DNA of 64,000 nucleotides from Sphingobacterium sp. PCS056 (GTDB lineage: Bacteria; Bacteroidota; Bacteroidia; Sphingobacteriales; Sphingobacteriaceae). Where the stretch lies: the NCBI RefSeq assembly GCF_023273895.1, contig NZ_CP096883.1, forward strand, positions 2,046,001-2,110,000. Direction: 5' to 3'. The notes below the pieces were generated by a model, which ran no database searches, was not told the DNA's origin, and saw nothing but the letters and a program-made list of their open reading frames with translations. A program made the position numbers and the translations under genes. Numbering within the stretch: position 1 is the first letter of the stretch; each line of letters begins with the position of its first letter. Of the stretch, positions 28,319-38,213 are shown one piece after another.

Positions 28319-29059
28319 TTAAGTATTTAACTTTTTGCGACGGAGTTCGAAATGTTGTCCCAGATAAAATTTACGCGCCATTTCATTGCTAGCAATTTCC
28401 TCGGGAGTACCTGTCAACATAATTTTTCCTTCTGTTAGCAAATAAGCTCTGTCAGTAATGGACAATGTTTCTTGAACATTATGGTCAGTGATGAGGATTC
28501 CGATATTGCGTGTTTTGAGTTTCGCTACAATCGTTTGAATCTCTTCTACCGCAATTGGATCCACACCCGCAAATGGCTCATCCAACAGGATGAAAGAAGG
28601 ATTGGCTGCTAGAGCTCGGGCTATTTCTGTACGACGTCTTTCGCCTCCAGATAATAAATCACCTCTATTTTTACGAACCCGATTAAGACTAAATTCGGCT
28701 AGTAGTTCTTCCAGTTTTTCCAAACGCTCTTTTTTATTGGGGTAGTGTATTTCCAATACAGAGAGGATGTTGTGTTCTACAGACAGCTTTCTAAAGATAG
28801 AAGCTTCTTGGGCAAGATAACCAATTCCTTTTTGAGCACGTTGGTACATGGCATCCTGCGTGATTTCCTGATCATCTAAATATACATGACCTTCATTGGG
28901 CTTTATCAATCCAACAATCATATAAAACGAGGTGGTCTTTCCTGCTCCATTAGGTCCTAAAAGACCTACAATTTCGCCTTGCTCTACTTGGAAAGAAACA
29001 TCGTTCACAACAGTACGTTGTTTGTATTTTTTGATGAGATGTTCAGCTCTTAGTATCAT
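28319..29059 (-). CDS. lptB: lipopolysaccharide export ABC transporter ATP-binding protein
   Basis: The 246-residue ATPase has Walker A ([13 protein letters not shown]), Q-loop region ([10 protein letters not shown]), ABC signature ([17 protein letters not shown]), Walker B ([12 protein letters not shown]) and the switch His ([12 protein letters not shown]). The [18 protein letters not shown] start and the overall length are typical of LptB, which powers LPS transport from the inner membrane through LptFG. It lies between recJ and the GH3-like gene. Confidence 0.94.
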   Translation of the reverse strand: MILRAEHLIKKYKQRTVVNDVSFQVEQGEIVGLLGPNGAGKTTSFYMIVGLIKPNEGHVYLDDQEITQDAMYQRAQKGIGYLAQEASIFRKLSVEHNILSVLEIHYPNKKERLEKLEELLAEFSLNRVRKNRGDLLSGGERRRTEIARALAANPSFILLDEPFAGVDPIAVEEIQTIVAKLKTRNIGILITDHNVQETLSITDRAYLLTEGKIMLTGTPEEIASNEMARKFYLGQHFELRRKKLNT

Positions 29060-29110
29060 TTTATGTCGTATTTTAACTCAAGATAACAATCTGATTATTA
29101 AAAATATATT

Positions 29111-30811
29111 TTAATATCGAATTCCTTTTAAATTTAATTGTAAATTCTTTTTACCCCGCCATACATTTTCTTCTATGCTGTAGCACATATCAAATGGTTT
29201 GCCACTATTAATGGTTTCAATATGTTCAGAAAGTCCAAACCCGATACAATCAAACGAAGGTGAATGCTCTTGTTTAACAGTCATTTTTAAATGATTGGAT
29301 CCTACCAGATAGGCCGATCCAATAAGACTTACTTTTTGACTTAAAAAAATGGGACTTTCATTTTGTGGTCCGAAGGGTTCGAACTGACTTAATATACGGT
29401 GAAATTTGGCATCGATATCCTGAAGATGGAGTTTTGTATCGATCAATATTTCTTGTGTTAACATTTCAGGTTTGATAAGTCGAGTCACCACTTGTTCAAA
29501 ACGATCTTGAAATAATTTAATGTTTTCAATTTGCATGGTCAGCCCTGCGGCATATTTATGGCCTCCAAATTGATCCAATAAATCACTACATTCACTTAAA
29601 GCCTCATATAAGTCAAAGCCGATCACCGATCGACATGACCCAGCAATGTGCCCATTGGTTTCTGTCAGAATAATGGTCGGTCTGTAATATCTTTCTGTAA
29701 GTCTGGAAGCAACGATCCCAATGACACCTTTATGCCAGTCTGATTTATATAATACCGTTGATTTTCGAGTTTTAAGCGAATCATTGTCATCGATAATGGC
29801 CAATGCTTCTTCCGTTATTCTGAGATCGAAATCCTTACGTACATTATTTTGATCATCAATATTGATACTAAAATCCTTCGCTTCTTGCAATGATTTTGAG
29901 ATCAATAATTTTACAGCGTCTTTTGCATGATCTATTCTTCCAGAAGCATTGATTCGGGGCCCAATCTGGAAGACAATATCATTGACAGTAAATGTCTTTG
30001 TTTTATTGGTGGAAAGATCAACCAAAGCCTGTAATCCACAGCACGGATTCGTATTTAATTTGATCAATCCAAAATGTGTCAGAATACGATTTTCACCTGT
30101 GATCGGTACAATATCAGAAGCGATGCTCACGGCTACTAAATCTAGATATTGATAACAGATATCCAAGGACATATCATTTTTCATGATGAAAGCTTGAATC
30201 AGTTTAAATCCTATTCCACAGCCTGATAATTCTTTGTAGGGATAATTGCAATCTTTTCTTTTCGGATCCAATACCGCAAATGCAGGAGGAAGTTCATCAC
30301 CAGGTAGATGATGATCTCCTATAATAAAATCGATATTTTTTGAATTTGCATATTCAACCTTATCGTTTGCTTTTATACCACAATCCAATGCAATAATTAA
30401 AGAAAAGCCATTTTCGGCAGCGTAATCAATGCCTTGTGTAGAAATACCATAACCCTCAGCATAGCGATCTGGAATATAGAATTCGATACGCGAGTGAAAT
30501 TCCCTGAAAAAACTGTACACCACAGCTACAGCTGTAGTACCATCCACATCATAATCGCCATAAATTAAGATCTTTTCATTTTGGCCTATTGCAGTAGTAA
30601 TTCGTGCAATGGCTTTTTCCATATCTTGCATCAAGAATGGGTTGTGGAGCTGGTCTAAAGACGGTCGAAAAAAATGTTTAGAAGCATCAAAAGTCTCAAT
30701 ATTTCTACTGACTAATAATTCTGCTAATACTGGATTAATACCAAGTTCATTGCTTAATTGATTAACTTTTTTGACTTCACTTTTAGATTTTAGTACCCAC
30801 CTTTTTTGCAT
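29111..30811 (-). CDS. recJ: single-stranded-DNA-specific exonuclease RecJ
   Basis: The 566-residue length fits RecJ. The DHH phosphoesterase motifs are ILIYGDYDVDGTTAVAV, IIALDCGIKA and IIGDHHLPG. The DHHA1 domain has GIVASRLTERYYRP and AGSCRSVIGFDLYEAL, and an OB-like C-terminal part follows. It degrades single-stranded DNA 5' to 3' in recombination and repair. It is the first gene of a - strand operon with lptB and the GH3-like gene. Confidence 0.95.
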   Translation of the reverse strand: MQKRWVLKSKSEVKKVNQLSNELGINPVLAELLVSRNIETFDASKHFFRPSLDQLHNPFLMQDMEKAIARITTAIGQNEKILIYGDYDVDGTTAVAVVYSFFREFHSRIEFYIPDRYAEGYGISTQGIDYAAENGFSLIIALDCGIKANDKVEYANSKNIDFIIGDHHLPGDELPPAFAVLDPKRKDCNYPYKELSGCGIGFKLIQAFIMKNDMSLDICYQYLDLVAVSIASDIVPITGENRILTHFGLIKLNTNPCCGLQALVDLSTNKTKTFTVNDIVFQIGPRINASGRIDHAKDAVKLLISKSLQEAKDFSINIDDQNNVRKDFDLRITEEALAIIDDNDSLKTRKSTVLYKSDWHKGVIGIVASRLTERYYRPTIILTETNGHIAGSCRSVIGFDLYEALSECSDLLDQFGGHKYAAGLTMQIENIKLFQDRFEQVVTRLIKPEMLTQEILIDTKLHLQDIDAKFHRILSQFEPFGPQNESPIFLSQKVSLIGSAYLVGSNHLKMTVKQEHSPSFDCIGFGLSEHIETINSGKPFDMCYSIEENVWRGKKNLQLNLKGIRY

Positions 30812-30818
30812 ATCTTTG
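30811..30818 (+). promoter_or_regulatory. -7 box upstream of the MBL-fold gene
   Basis: TATCTTTG matches TAnnTTTG. It lies at the start codon of the divergent recJ, about 70 bp before the GTG start of the MBL-fold gene. Confidence 0.45.
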
Positions 30819-30888
30819 CATCGTAATTATGTGTAAATATACGTTTTGTCTATTGACTAACCTAATAATACAATAGGCTAATCATGGT

Positions 30889-31704
30889 GTGGTATATAAC
30901 ACGCAAGTTTCCAATAAATTAAAGATGGCACTAGCACATTCCTTATTCGAAGGCTCATTTTCGGTCGATGCTTCGAAAAAATTTATTCCTTTTGATCCGA
31001 CTATTCATCGTGCCATAGATCGTCCTTCCTCCATGTTTATCCATGTTCACCCTTTTCTCATTGAAACCAATGACGGACTTGTTTTATGTGATACCGGATT
31101 AGGACAAACAAATCCTGACGGTGAACTATTCCTTCATCAAAACATTAAAAAACTTGGATATGAAACGAAGGATGTGAAATATGTGCTGATGTCACATCTG
31201 CACAAAGATCATGCTGGCGGAATGGTCAGTTTTGAGGAAGGAGTAGGCCGTATTGCATTTCCAGAAGCAGAATATATAGTACAGCGTGGTGAATGGGAAG
31301 ATGCCTATTCGGGAATTAATAAATCTTATCGAACAGAAATTTTTGATGTAGTGCAACGCAGCGGTAATTTGCAGTTAGTGGAAGGAGATGGGATTGTTAA
31401 CGACGAAATACGCTATAATTTAAGTGGTGGTCATACACAATACCATCAAACTTTTCATATTGAAACAGGTAGTAAGCACTATTTTTTCGGTGGTGACGTT
31501 TTGCCATAACCACAAGAGATTTTTCAAAATTATAATGCCAAGTACGATTTTGATGGACGGCTGTCAAAGGAGTTGCGTAAAGAATATTGGAAAGAAGGTG
31601 CTCCACAGGGTTGGATTTATTTATTTTATCATTCCAAGACCGTGGCAATTGGTATACCTGAACGACAAAAAGATGATCGTTATACCATTGTAGATCTAAA
31701 GTAA
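30889..31704 (+). pseudogene. MBL-fold metallo-hydrolase interrupted by one in-frame stop
   Basis: The frame encodes a metallo-beta-lactamase-fold hydrolase with the zinc motif MSHLHKDHAGG (H-x-H-x-D-H) and later ligands in LSGGHTQYHQT and FFGGDVLP. A TAA at 31507-31509 stops it after 206 residues. The same frame then reads on for about 64 codons (PQEIFQNYNAKYDFDG to YTIVDLK) to a TAA at 31702-31704, so a single base change has cut an otherwise complete ORF of about 270 codons. The start used is a GTG; an in-frame ATG lies at 30925. Sequencing error or a very recent mutation are both possible. The truncated protein keeps most metal ligands but lacks the C-terminal part. Confidence 0.85.
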
Positions 31705-31910
31705 CACAAAAATTTTACTATAAACATAAAACAGTTTTTTTGTTTATCTGGCTGTTTTATAGTTTCATTTTGCCGATGATTAGCAGCTAAACAGGTGGTA
31801 AAATGCTGATATGATTGAATTTTTAGCTAAGTTTGTATGAAGCTGTTTGATCATAACTTTTTCTTTCAGCGAATAAAATAAAAATTAGTTTTATAATAAA
31901 GCAAAAAAAT

Positions 31911-32390
31911 ATGTCTGTTGTAAGAGAGTCGGATCTTATTGGTATTGGGAAAAAATATCAAATTGAAACTGAAGCTGGAGACAATATGGTCGTGGTTATA
32001 CATGACGATGGTCGAAGAGAATTATATCGTTATGACGAGGAAGAAAGTGAATCTCGTTGTGTGATGACTTTAAGCGACGAAGAATCTAGACAGGTCGCAG
32101 GTATTATCGGTGGATTATCTTATAAACCAAAAGCTTTGGAGACCATTGAAGTTGCATTAGACGACTTGAGAATTGAATGGTATAAAGTGGAAGGCAAATT
32201 TGAGGGTGCTAACAAAACAATTGGTGAGCTAGAAGTACGTCAGCGAACAGGGGCATCCATTATTGCGGGGATACTAGGTGAAAATACCGTTATTAATCCA
32301 GGTCCTGATTATATGATTAGTCCAGGTACAACCTTAGTTATCGCAGGGAAGAAGAATAATATTAAGTTATTAAAGGAAATACTAGTGTAA
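31911..32390 (+). CDS. KhtT-like regulatory subunit of a K+/H+ antiporter (TrkA-C domain)
   Basis: The product has 159 residues: an N-terminal domain (SDLIGIGKKYQIETEAGDNMVVVIHDDG) of the KhtT/YhaT type and a C-terminal TrkA-C (RCK-C) domain (about residues 75-159, ending PGTTLVIAGKKNNIKLLKEIL). KhtT binds a nucleotide and gates its partner antiporter KhtU. The antiporter gene follows after 25 bp, which fixes the assignment. Confidence 0.9.
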   Translation: MSVVRESDLIGIGKKYQIETEAGDNMVVVIHDDGRRELYRYDEEESESRCVMTLSDEESRQVAGIIGGLSYKPKALETIEVALDDLRIEWYKVEGKFEGANKTIGELEVRQRTGASIIAGILGENTVINPGPDYMISPGTTLVIAGKKNNIKLLKEILV

Positions 32391-32415
32391 CATACTCAAA
32401 ACAAAATATATTTAT

Positions 32416-33657
32416 ATGCCATCACACACACTTATTTTAGAAATCGGAATTGCCGTTGGTCTTGTTGCTTTTGTAGGCTTGATAGCCAACAAGCTAAAGT
32501 TTTCTGTTATTCCATTTTTTATATTGATAGGTATGGTGTTGGGCCAACATGCTCCCCAGATTGGTACTATTGATCTTACATTTACCGAGAGTAAACCCTT
32601 TATAGATTTTATGGGACGCCTTGGCGTTTTATTTCTTCTCTTTTATTTGGGTCTTGAGTTTTCTGTAGGTCGTTTAATTAAATCTGGAAAATCAATTGTC
32701 ACAGGAGGTACTGTTTATGTACTGCTCAATTTTATATCGGGTTTACTGATCGGGTGGATGATGGATCTTCCCTTCAAAGAGATGATGGTACTGTGTGGAA
32801 TTATGACAAGTTCTTCAACAGCTATTGTTGCCAAGGTATTAACCGATTTGAAGCGAACCGCTAATCCTGAAACAGAGGTAATTATGGGGATGATTATGTT
32901 TGATGATTTGTTTATCGCTATGCATATCTCATTCCTTTCGGGATTGATTTTAACAGGAAGCAGCTCGTTTTGGACTGTAGCTGGTACTTCATTATTGGCA
33001 TTAGGATTTATCTTGACATTTTTAATTTTAGGAAGGAAGCTGGTTCCTGCGATCGACAAATTATTACAGGTTAAGTCGTCCGAATTATTTGTCCTTGTTA
33101 TTTTTGCATTGCTATTTATTACGGCTGGTTTTTCCGAAACTATACATGTTGCAGAAGCAATCGGTGCCTTGATGGCTGGATTGGTTTTAGCGGATTCCCA
33201 GTATATCAAGAAGATTGAAGCTATGGTTTTGCCTTATAAAGATTTCTTTGGAGCGATGTTTTTCTTTAGCTTTGGTTTATCAATAGATATGCTTTCCCTT
33301 GGAGGTGCCGTATTATGGGCTTCTATAGCAGCAGCTGTTACGATCTGTGGCAACCTGGCATCAGGTTATTTTGCAGCCAAATTTTCAGGGATGAAAAATA
33401 AAACTTCGTTTGATATTGGATTTACATTATCCGCACGGGGAGAGTTTTCGATCATTATGGCTAATATTGGAAAGGCGGGAAGTTTATTGCCCGTTATACA
33501 GTCATTTGTTGTTGTATACGTATTGATACTTTCCATCGTATCACCATTATTGACAAAAGAATCTCGGAATATCTGGACAAAATTATTTGGCAAAGATGAA
33601 ATTAAGCCTAAGGCAATTAAAAGATTAAGTGATTTGGAATCTGGTCAAACACCATAA
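32416..33657 (+). CDS. CPA2-family monovalent cation:H+ antiporter (KhtU-like)
   Basis: The 413-residue polytopic membrane protein has about twelve hydrophobic segments. Features are LLFYLGLEFSVGRLIKSGK, the MTSSSTAIVAKVL stretch typical of CPA2 antiporters, IMFDDLFIAMHIS with a transport Asp pair, and ALMAGLVLADSQY. Paired with the TrkA-C subunit upstream it should export K+ (or NH4+) in exchange for protons, as KhtTU does. It ends at a strong bidirectional terminator. Confidence 0.92.
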   Translation: MPSHTLILEIGIAVGLVAFVGLIANKLKFSVIPFFILIGMVLGQHAPQIGTIDLTFTESKPFIDFMGRLGVLFLLFYLGLEFSVGRLIKSGKSIVTGGTVYVLLNFISGLLIGWMMDLPFKEMMVLCGIMTSSSTAIVAKVLTDLKRTANPETEVIMGMIMFDDLFIAMHISFLSGLILTGSSSFWTVAGTSLLALGFILTFLILGRKLVPAIDKLLQVKSSELFVLVIFALLFITAGFSETIHVAEAIGALMAGLVLADSQYIKKIEAMVLPYKDFFGAMFFFSFGLSIDMLSLGGAVLWASIAAAVTICGNLASGYFAAKFSGMKNKTSFDIGFTLSARGEFSIIMANIGKAGSLLPVIQSFVVVYVLILSIVSPLLTKESRNIWTKLFGKDEIKPKAIKRLSDLESGQTP

Positions 33658-33688
33658 AAAAAGCGAATCCATTGGATTCGCTTTTTTT
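33656..33688. terminator. bidirectional terminator between khtU-like and DUF59 genes
   Basis: A perfect 15-bp stem (seven A plus GCGAATCC / GGATTCGC plus seven T) with a 3-nt loop lies between convergent genes. Confidence 0.92.
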
Positions 33689-34017
33689 TACAAGAAGCCC
33701 AATTCTAATTTTGCTTCTTCGCTCATCATATCTTTTGTCCAAGGTGGATCGAATGTCAATTCTACAAGAGCTTCAGTTACTCCTGGTACCGCAGCAACTT
33801 TTTGCTGCACTTCGTCCATTATTTGACCAGCAACTGGACAACCAGGTGCGGTTAAAGTCATCACTATCTTTGCAATACCATCTTCTTTCGTTATGATTTC
33901 ATATACCAAACCTAGGTCAACAATATTTGCTGGCTTCAGCTCGGGATCATATACCGTTTCTAACGCTTCTTGAATAGCAGGTGCAATATTTAACTTATCT
34001 AAAATTATAATACTCAT
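33688..34017 (-). CDS. DUF59/MIP18-family metal-sulfur cluster assembly protein
   Basis: The 109-residue product begins with the DUF59 block EALETVYDPELKPANIVDLGLVYEI and contains MTLTAPGCPVAGQIMDEV, with the conserved Cys, then VELTFDPPWTKDMMSEEAKLELGF. This matches the SufT/PaaD-like proteins of the SUF Fe-S assembly set. It takes part in Fe-S cluster maturation in the cytoplasm. Its ATG overlaps the stop of the upstream glycosyltransferase gene by 4 bp. Confidence 0.92.
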   Translation of the reverse strand: MSIIILDKLNIAPAIQEALETVYDPELKPANIVDLGLVYEIITKEDGIAKIVMTLTAPGCPVAGQIMDEVQQKVAAVPGVTEALVELTFDPPWTKDMMSEEAKLELGFL

Positions 34018-35189
34018 ATTGACGATCGTTTAGTGTTAGCTTGAATTGCCTCCTTGTAAATAGATAGCAATTTATTTTTATTCTCCTCAGGAGTAAAATT
34101 ACTAAAATAGAATGCTTTTGTTGTTTGTCTAATGTTAAATTTTTCTTGTTGACTATAATCTTTCCATTGCTGCAAAGTTATCAACATATTATCCACATCT
34201 TGTGGATTAAATAATAAGCCCGTCTTATTGGGGATTATCAACTCACTCAATGCTCCGATATCACTACCTATAACTGGAGTTCCGACTGAGAATGCTTCGA
34301 GTATGGTCATAGGCATACCTTCAAACCACAAAGATGGAACGATTAATGCTTCCGCTTTTTCAACCAATGGTATTATTTCAGCACGAGATTTAAAACCTAA
34401 ATAATGGATATTGGTATTTTTTTGAGCAGCTTCGATGACCTCTTGTTTCAAGATACCATCTCCAATGATCAGTATTTTGATATCAGTTTTTGAGAAAACC
34501 TCCAATAAGTTTAAAATTCCTTTTTCTTCAGTCAGTCTACCAATATATATAAAATAATCTTCTGTGGGCGATATGGAACTTTCAATAGGAAAAGTGAAAT
34601 TGGGTTTAACAACAAATTTCTTTGCCTCCACCGGCAAAGTTGAATTAACGAATATATTTTTTGCAAAACACGATAAAGTGATATAGCGATCGACCCTATT
34701 CCATGTTCCTATTTTTCTATGAAACCAATAGTTTGCAGCCAAAATAAATGTTTTGATGGCTGAGTTGTCCATGACTTTATTTTTGATAGCCGTCCATGGA
34801 AAATTTTGACTCAAACTCGAAAGGAAGAGTTGATTGTTGTGATAAAGAATAGCAGAGGGACAAAGTAGACGAAAATTGTGTAGGGTCATCACCAATGGAA
34901 CCCCCAATTTATAAATTGTTCTGATAATAAGCGGCCCGCTGGCATAGTGGGTGTTGTGGATGTGAACTAAGTCAGGATTGAATTCGGCTAAAGTTCTTTT
35001 TACACGATATAAAGCAGCTATATTCCAAAAAGAAAAAATTGTTTGTAAAGCACCTTTCCATCCCTTTTTATTTTGAAAAGTGAGCGATAACACCTCATGA
35101 TCCACAGCTAGCAATTCTTGCTCCTGTTGAAAAACGGTATCTTCACCACCAGGGCTTTGATAAAAAGTATGGATGATTAAAATGCGCAT
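34014..35189 (-). CDS. glycosyltransferase family 4 (GT-B)
   Basis: The 391-residue protein has a GT-B fold: N-terminal FYQSPGGEDTVFQQE (glycine-rich acceptor loop), PDLVHIHNTHYASGPLI, and a C-terminal Glycos_transf_1 domain with YIGRLTEEKGILNLLEVF and the E-x7-E motif region EGMPMTILEAFSVGTPVIGSD. It transfers a sugar from a nucleotide donor to an envelope glycan. The acceptor is unknown. It is coupled to the Fe-S assembly gene by a 4-bp overlap, which is unlikely to reflect a shared pathway. Confidence 0.92.
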   Translation of the reverse strand: MRILIIHTFYQSPGGEDTVFQQEQELLAVDHEVLSLTFQNKKGWKGALQTIFSFWNIAALYRVKRTLAEFNPDLVHIHNTHYASGPLIIRTIYKLGVPLVMTLHNFRLLCPSAILYHNNQLFLSSLSQNFPWTAIKNKVMDNSAIKTFILAANYWFHRKIGTWNRVDRYITLSCFAKNIFVNSTLPVEAKKFVVKPNFTFPIESSISPTEDYFIYIGRLTEEKGILNLLEVFSKTDIKILIIGDGILKQEVIEAAQKNTNIHYLGFKSRAEIIPLVEKAEALIVPSLWFEGMPMTILEAFSVGTPVIGSDIGALSELIIPNKTGLLFNPQDVDNMLITLQQWKDYSQQEKFNIRQTTKAFYFSNFTPEENKNKLLSIYKEAIQANTKRSSI

Positions 35190-35268
35190 GAATACTTGCT
35201 TTTTTACAAACTTAGATAATTAAACTCTTTTCATCGTAGTGAACTCAAAACTTTCTTTTTTTAATTCT

Positions 35269-35276
35269 TATCTTCG
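35269..35276 (+). promoter_or_regulatory. -7-like box upstream of the polyprenyl synthase gene
   Basis: TATCTTCG differs from TAnnTTTG by one base and lies 30 bp before the ATG at 35307. Confidence 0.35.
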
Positions 35277-35306
35277 CATATCTTAAGGAGATGATGATTA
35301 GATAAT

Positions 35307-36275
35307 ATGCAGCATTTACAACAATTAATCGTTGACTCGATTCAAAACAGTCAATTTCCGAATCAGCCCGCTAATCTTTACGATCCAATTCGTTATTTTT
35401 TGAGTTTAGGAGGTAAACGTATTAGGCCCACTTTAACCTTATTGGCTGCTGAAATGTTTGGTATACGAGAAATTACAGATGCCTTACCTGCTGCAAAATC
35501 GATCGAGTACTTCCATAATTTTTCACTTATACATGATGATGTCATGGATCAGGCACCGCTACGTAGGGGGAAACAGACCGTGCACGAAAAATGGAATTTA
35601 AGTGTAGCCATTCTTTCAGGAGATGGGCTGTTAGTGAAAGCGTATGATGAATTGGCAAATTGCGACCCAATTTATATTGCAGATCTATTAAAAACCTTCA
35701 ATCGTGTTGCGATGCAGGTCTGCGAAGGACAACAAATGGATATGGATTATGAACATGCTGATGCAATCAGCATGGAAGAGTACATTGAAATGATTAGATT
35801 GAAAACCTCTGTATTATTAGGAGGAGCATTGCAAATGGGTGCAATTTTAGCTGATGCAAGTCTTCATGATCAAAAATTGATCTATGAATTTGGTGAATAT
35901 ATCGGTATTGCTTTTCAACTTCAAGATGATGTTTTAGATGCTTATGGAGATCCAGAAACTTTTGGTAAGCAAGTAGGTGGCGATATTTTGATCAATAAAA
36001 AGACCTATCTATTGGTCAAATTATTGGAAATCATAAAAGAAGAAGATCGAAACTCCTTACAAAACTTATTAAACTCTACCTGGGCAGATAATCCAGAGAA
36101 ATTGAAGGACATGTTGACATTATATCAAAAATATAGCATAAAATCACTTGCAGATCAATTGAAAGAATCTTATACACAACTTGCATTTGAAAGATTATCT
36201 GCGATCGATATACCAAATGATAGAAAGAATACGTTAATAACATTATCAAATCAACTCCTCATCAGAGAACAGTAG
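35307..36275 (+). CDS. polyprenyl diphosphate synthase (trans-isoprenyl type)
   Basis: The 322-residue protein has both Asp-rich motifs of trans-prenyl synthases: LIHDDVMDQAPLRRGKQTVH (first, D-D-x-x-D) and FQLQDDVLDAYGD (second), plus GGKRIRPTL at the N-terminus. It makes a linear prenyl diphosphate by repeated addition of isopentenyl diphosphate. Chain length cannot be fixed by eye; geranylgeranyl to octaprenyl are possible. The product may serve menaquinone or carotenoid synthesis. Confidence 0.93.
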   Translation: MQHLQQLIVDSIQNSQFPNQPANLYDPIRYFLSLGGKRIRPTLTLLAAEMFGIREITDALPAAKSIEYFHNFSLIHDDVMDQAPLRRGKQTVHEKWNLSVAILSGDGLLVKAYDELANCDPIYIADLLKTFNRVAMQVCEGQQMDMDYEHADAISMEEYIEMIRLKTSVLLGGALQMGAILADASLHDQKLIYEFGEYIGIAFQLQDDVLDAYGDPETFGKQVGGDILINKKTYLLVKLLEIIKEEDRNSLQNLLNSTWADNPEKLKDMLTLYQKYSIKSLADQLKESYTQLAFERLSAIDIPNDRKNTLITLSNQLLIREQ

Positions 36276-36367
36276 AAAGCGCTATTATTTGTCTATTTTA
36301 TCTTTATTTGGTAAAAAAATTCTTAATTTGTAGACTTAGTTCATCATAATATACGAAACAACTAAAA

Positions 36368-37144
36368 ATGGAACCGTTAAAAGTAACAATCTTTCAAGCT
36401 TATATTTTTTGGGAAAATATAGAAAAAAACTTGAGTAATCTTGCGCTTAAACTTTCAAATTTGAGAGAAAAAACGGATCTCATTATCCTACCAGAGATGT
36501 TTAACACGGGGTTTACCAACAATGTTGATAAGTGTGCTGAGACATCTGATGGTAAGACGATGCAATGGATGTTCCATATGTCTCAGACTTTAAACTGTGT
36601 TGTTGCAGGTTCTTTGATCATTGTGGAGAATGGAAAATATTTCAATCGTTTTGTATGGATGTCTCCCGACGGTACGTATGTAAAGTACGATAAACGTCAT
36701 TTGTTTGCAATGGCAAGAGAGGACCAATACTTTACAGCAGGGCGTGAACGTATTGTCGTTAATATCAAGGGATGGAATATTTGTCCTATGATTTGTTATG
36801 ATATCCGTTTCCCAGTTTGGTCTAGAAATGTAGGTGGAGCTTATGATTTATTGGTGTATACTGCCAATTGGCCAGATAAACGTTCGGCTCATTGGCGTAC
36901 ATTGATTCCGGCGCGTGCTATTGAAAATCAAGCATTTGTTATTGGTGTGAATCGCGTGGGACATGATGGCAATGACATCTATTACTCTGGAGGCTCAATG
37001 TGTATTTCTCCATTGGGGGATGTGGTATATTATAAACCTGAAGATGAGGATTTATATACATTTACGATTCAACCTCGAGATCTTCAAGAAGCCAGAAAAT
37101 CATTCCCATTTCTGCAAGATGCAGATAGCTTCAATATAGATTAA
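36368..37144 (+). CDS. nitrilase-superfamily amidohydrolase (omega-amidase / YafV-like)
   Basis: The 258-residue enzyme has the nitrilase triad: Glu in LPEMFNTGFTNN, Lys in KYDKRHLFAMA and Cys in PMICYDIRFPVWS. The length and the AMAREDQYFTAGRE and GVNRVGHDGN blocks fit omega-amidases, which hydrolyse 2-oxoglutaramate-type amides. It lies 92 bp after the prenyl synthase gene and almost abuts a convergent gene. Confidence 0.92.
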   Translation: MEPLKVTIFQAYIFWENIEKNLSNLALKLSNLREKTDLIILPEMFNTGFTNNVDKCAETSDGKTMQWMFHMSQTLNCVVAGSLIIVENGKYFNRFVWMSPDGTYVKYDKRHLFAMAREDQYFTAGRERIVVNIKGWNICPMICYDIRFPVWSRNVGGAYDLLVYTANWPDKRSAHWRTLIPARAIENQAFVIGVNRVGHDGNDIYYSGGSMCISPLGDVVYYKPEDEDLYTFTIQPRDLQEARKSFPFLQDADSFNID

Positions 37145-37150
37145 TAGTTG

Positions 37151-37534
37151 TTATTTGTATGGTCTATCCAATATTACAGACATAATAACTGCTTTTCTAA
37201 GATCAAAATCTTCCGCGATAGTTTTTTCTTTTTGTTCAGAGCTTGACGCTTTAGCTTTTTTGCTTACTGCCAAACGATGCTCTTCTCTTTCTTTCTTAAA
37301 TCGTTGGATTTCATTTGTTTCTTTAATTTTTTCAGAATAAAATGGTGCTGGAGAAACTGCTGGTGTTTTTTGCGGAATAGATTTATACGTAGCAGGCTGC
37401 TGTTTCGTTTTCGCAGGATCAGGGGCAATACCTTTTCTTCTTTTTAAGGCAGCCTCTTGTTCTTTCATATAGTTTTGATATGACTTAAAACCAAAGATTG
37501 CTAATGCAATTAATAGGGGTACCAACTTTTCCAT
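37151..37534 (-). CDS. small membrane-anchored charged protein, unknown
   Basis: The 127-residue product starts with a short hydrophobic segment (MEKLVPLLIALAIFGFKSYQ) that could anchor it. A Lys/Glu/Gln/Pro-rich linker follows, then a conserved-looking C-terminus (AEDFDLRKAVIMSVILDRPYK). I recognise no characterised family. The last block may be a docking peptide. It ends 6 bp from the convergent amidase stop. Confidence 0.7.
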   Translation of the reverse strand: MEKLVPLLIALAIFGFKSYQNYMKEQEAALKRRKGIAPDPAKTKQQPATYKSIPQKTPAVSPAPFYSEKIKETNEIQRFKKEREEHRLAVSKKAKASSSEQKEKTIAEDFDLRKAVIMSVILDRPYK

Positions 37535-37707
37535 AGCATGAAGATAATAAAAAAAACAATTTAATTTTTGTTATACCGTGTAAAACTTTATATTTATAAA
37601 TATAAACCTATTTGACTAACGCGTTCTAGTTCATTAATTTTTTTTGAAATAAGTAACAGTTGGTTAAAAAGTACGATATAGTATAACCTAAAAAGACTTT
37701 AATTATT

Positions 37708-38154
37708 ATGCTTAATGAAGATTTAATTGGAAAGATAGAATTCTATGATTTTCTAACGGGAAAAGCGACTACTGCCATATCACGTAGAATGCAGCGTAAT
37801 TTAAAAGATGTGGGAATCAATATTACGGCTGAGCAATGGAGTATTTTGTACAATTTATGGCAAGAGGAGGGACTTACGCAGCAAGAGTTAGCCACACGAA
37901 CTTTCCGAGATAAACCGAGCATCACTAGGCTGATTAATAATTTGGAAAAATTAAATCTAGTAATCCGTGTTAACGACAAGGAGGATCGTAGATCCAATTT
38001 GATTTATTTGACAAAGTCAGCACGCAAACTAAAAGATGTTGGCATGCAACAAGCCAATAAGACCATTGCTGAAGCGCTTGAAGGTGTATGTGCTGAGACT
38101 ATTAGTATTGCACAAGTTACCTTACAGCAAGTTATTTGTAATTTGAGGAAATAA
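37708..38154 (+). CDS. MarR-family transcriptional regulator
   Basis: The 148-residue protein has the winged-helix MarR layout: ITAEQWSILYNLWQEEGLTQQELATRTFRDKPSITRLINNLEKLNLVIRVND, then the wing DKEDRRSNLIYLT and a C-terminal dimerisation helix. Neither neighbour is an obvious target. It is convergent with the glutamate-synthase-like gene through a strong terminator. Confidence 0.93.
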   Translation: MLNEDLIGKIEFYDFLTGKATTAISRRMQRNLKDVGINITAEQWSILYNLWQEEGLTQQELATRTFRDKPSITRLINNLEKLNLVIRVNDKEDRRSNLIYLTKSARKLKDVGMQQANKTIAEALEGVCAETISIAQVTLQQVICNLRK

Positions 38155-38198
38155 AAACAGCAGGGGTTTTATGATAATACCCCTGCTGTTTTTATTTC
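38148..38198. terminator. bidirectional terminator between marR-like and glutamate-synthase-like genes
   Basis: A perfect 20-bp stem containing AACAGCAGGGG and its complement, with an 11-nt loop, spans the marR stop codon and the spacer. Confidence 0.9.
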
Positions 38199-38213
38199 CT
38201 CTTGCTGTTTTAT

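Noticed and set aside
31424..31693. Separate small gene at the end of the MBL-fold pseudogene
   Set aside because: It is the shifted frame over the C-terminal half of the broken MBL gene, whose own frame reads on sensibly after the stop.
32715..33209. A 164-codon open frame opposite the antiporter gene
   Set aside because: Antisense shadow of a clear membrane transporter; the peptide has no domain pattern.
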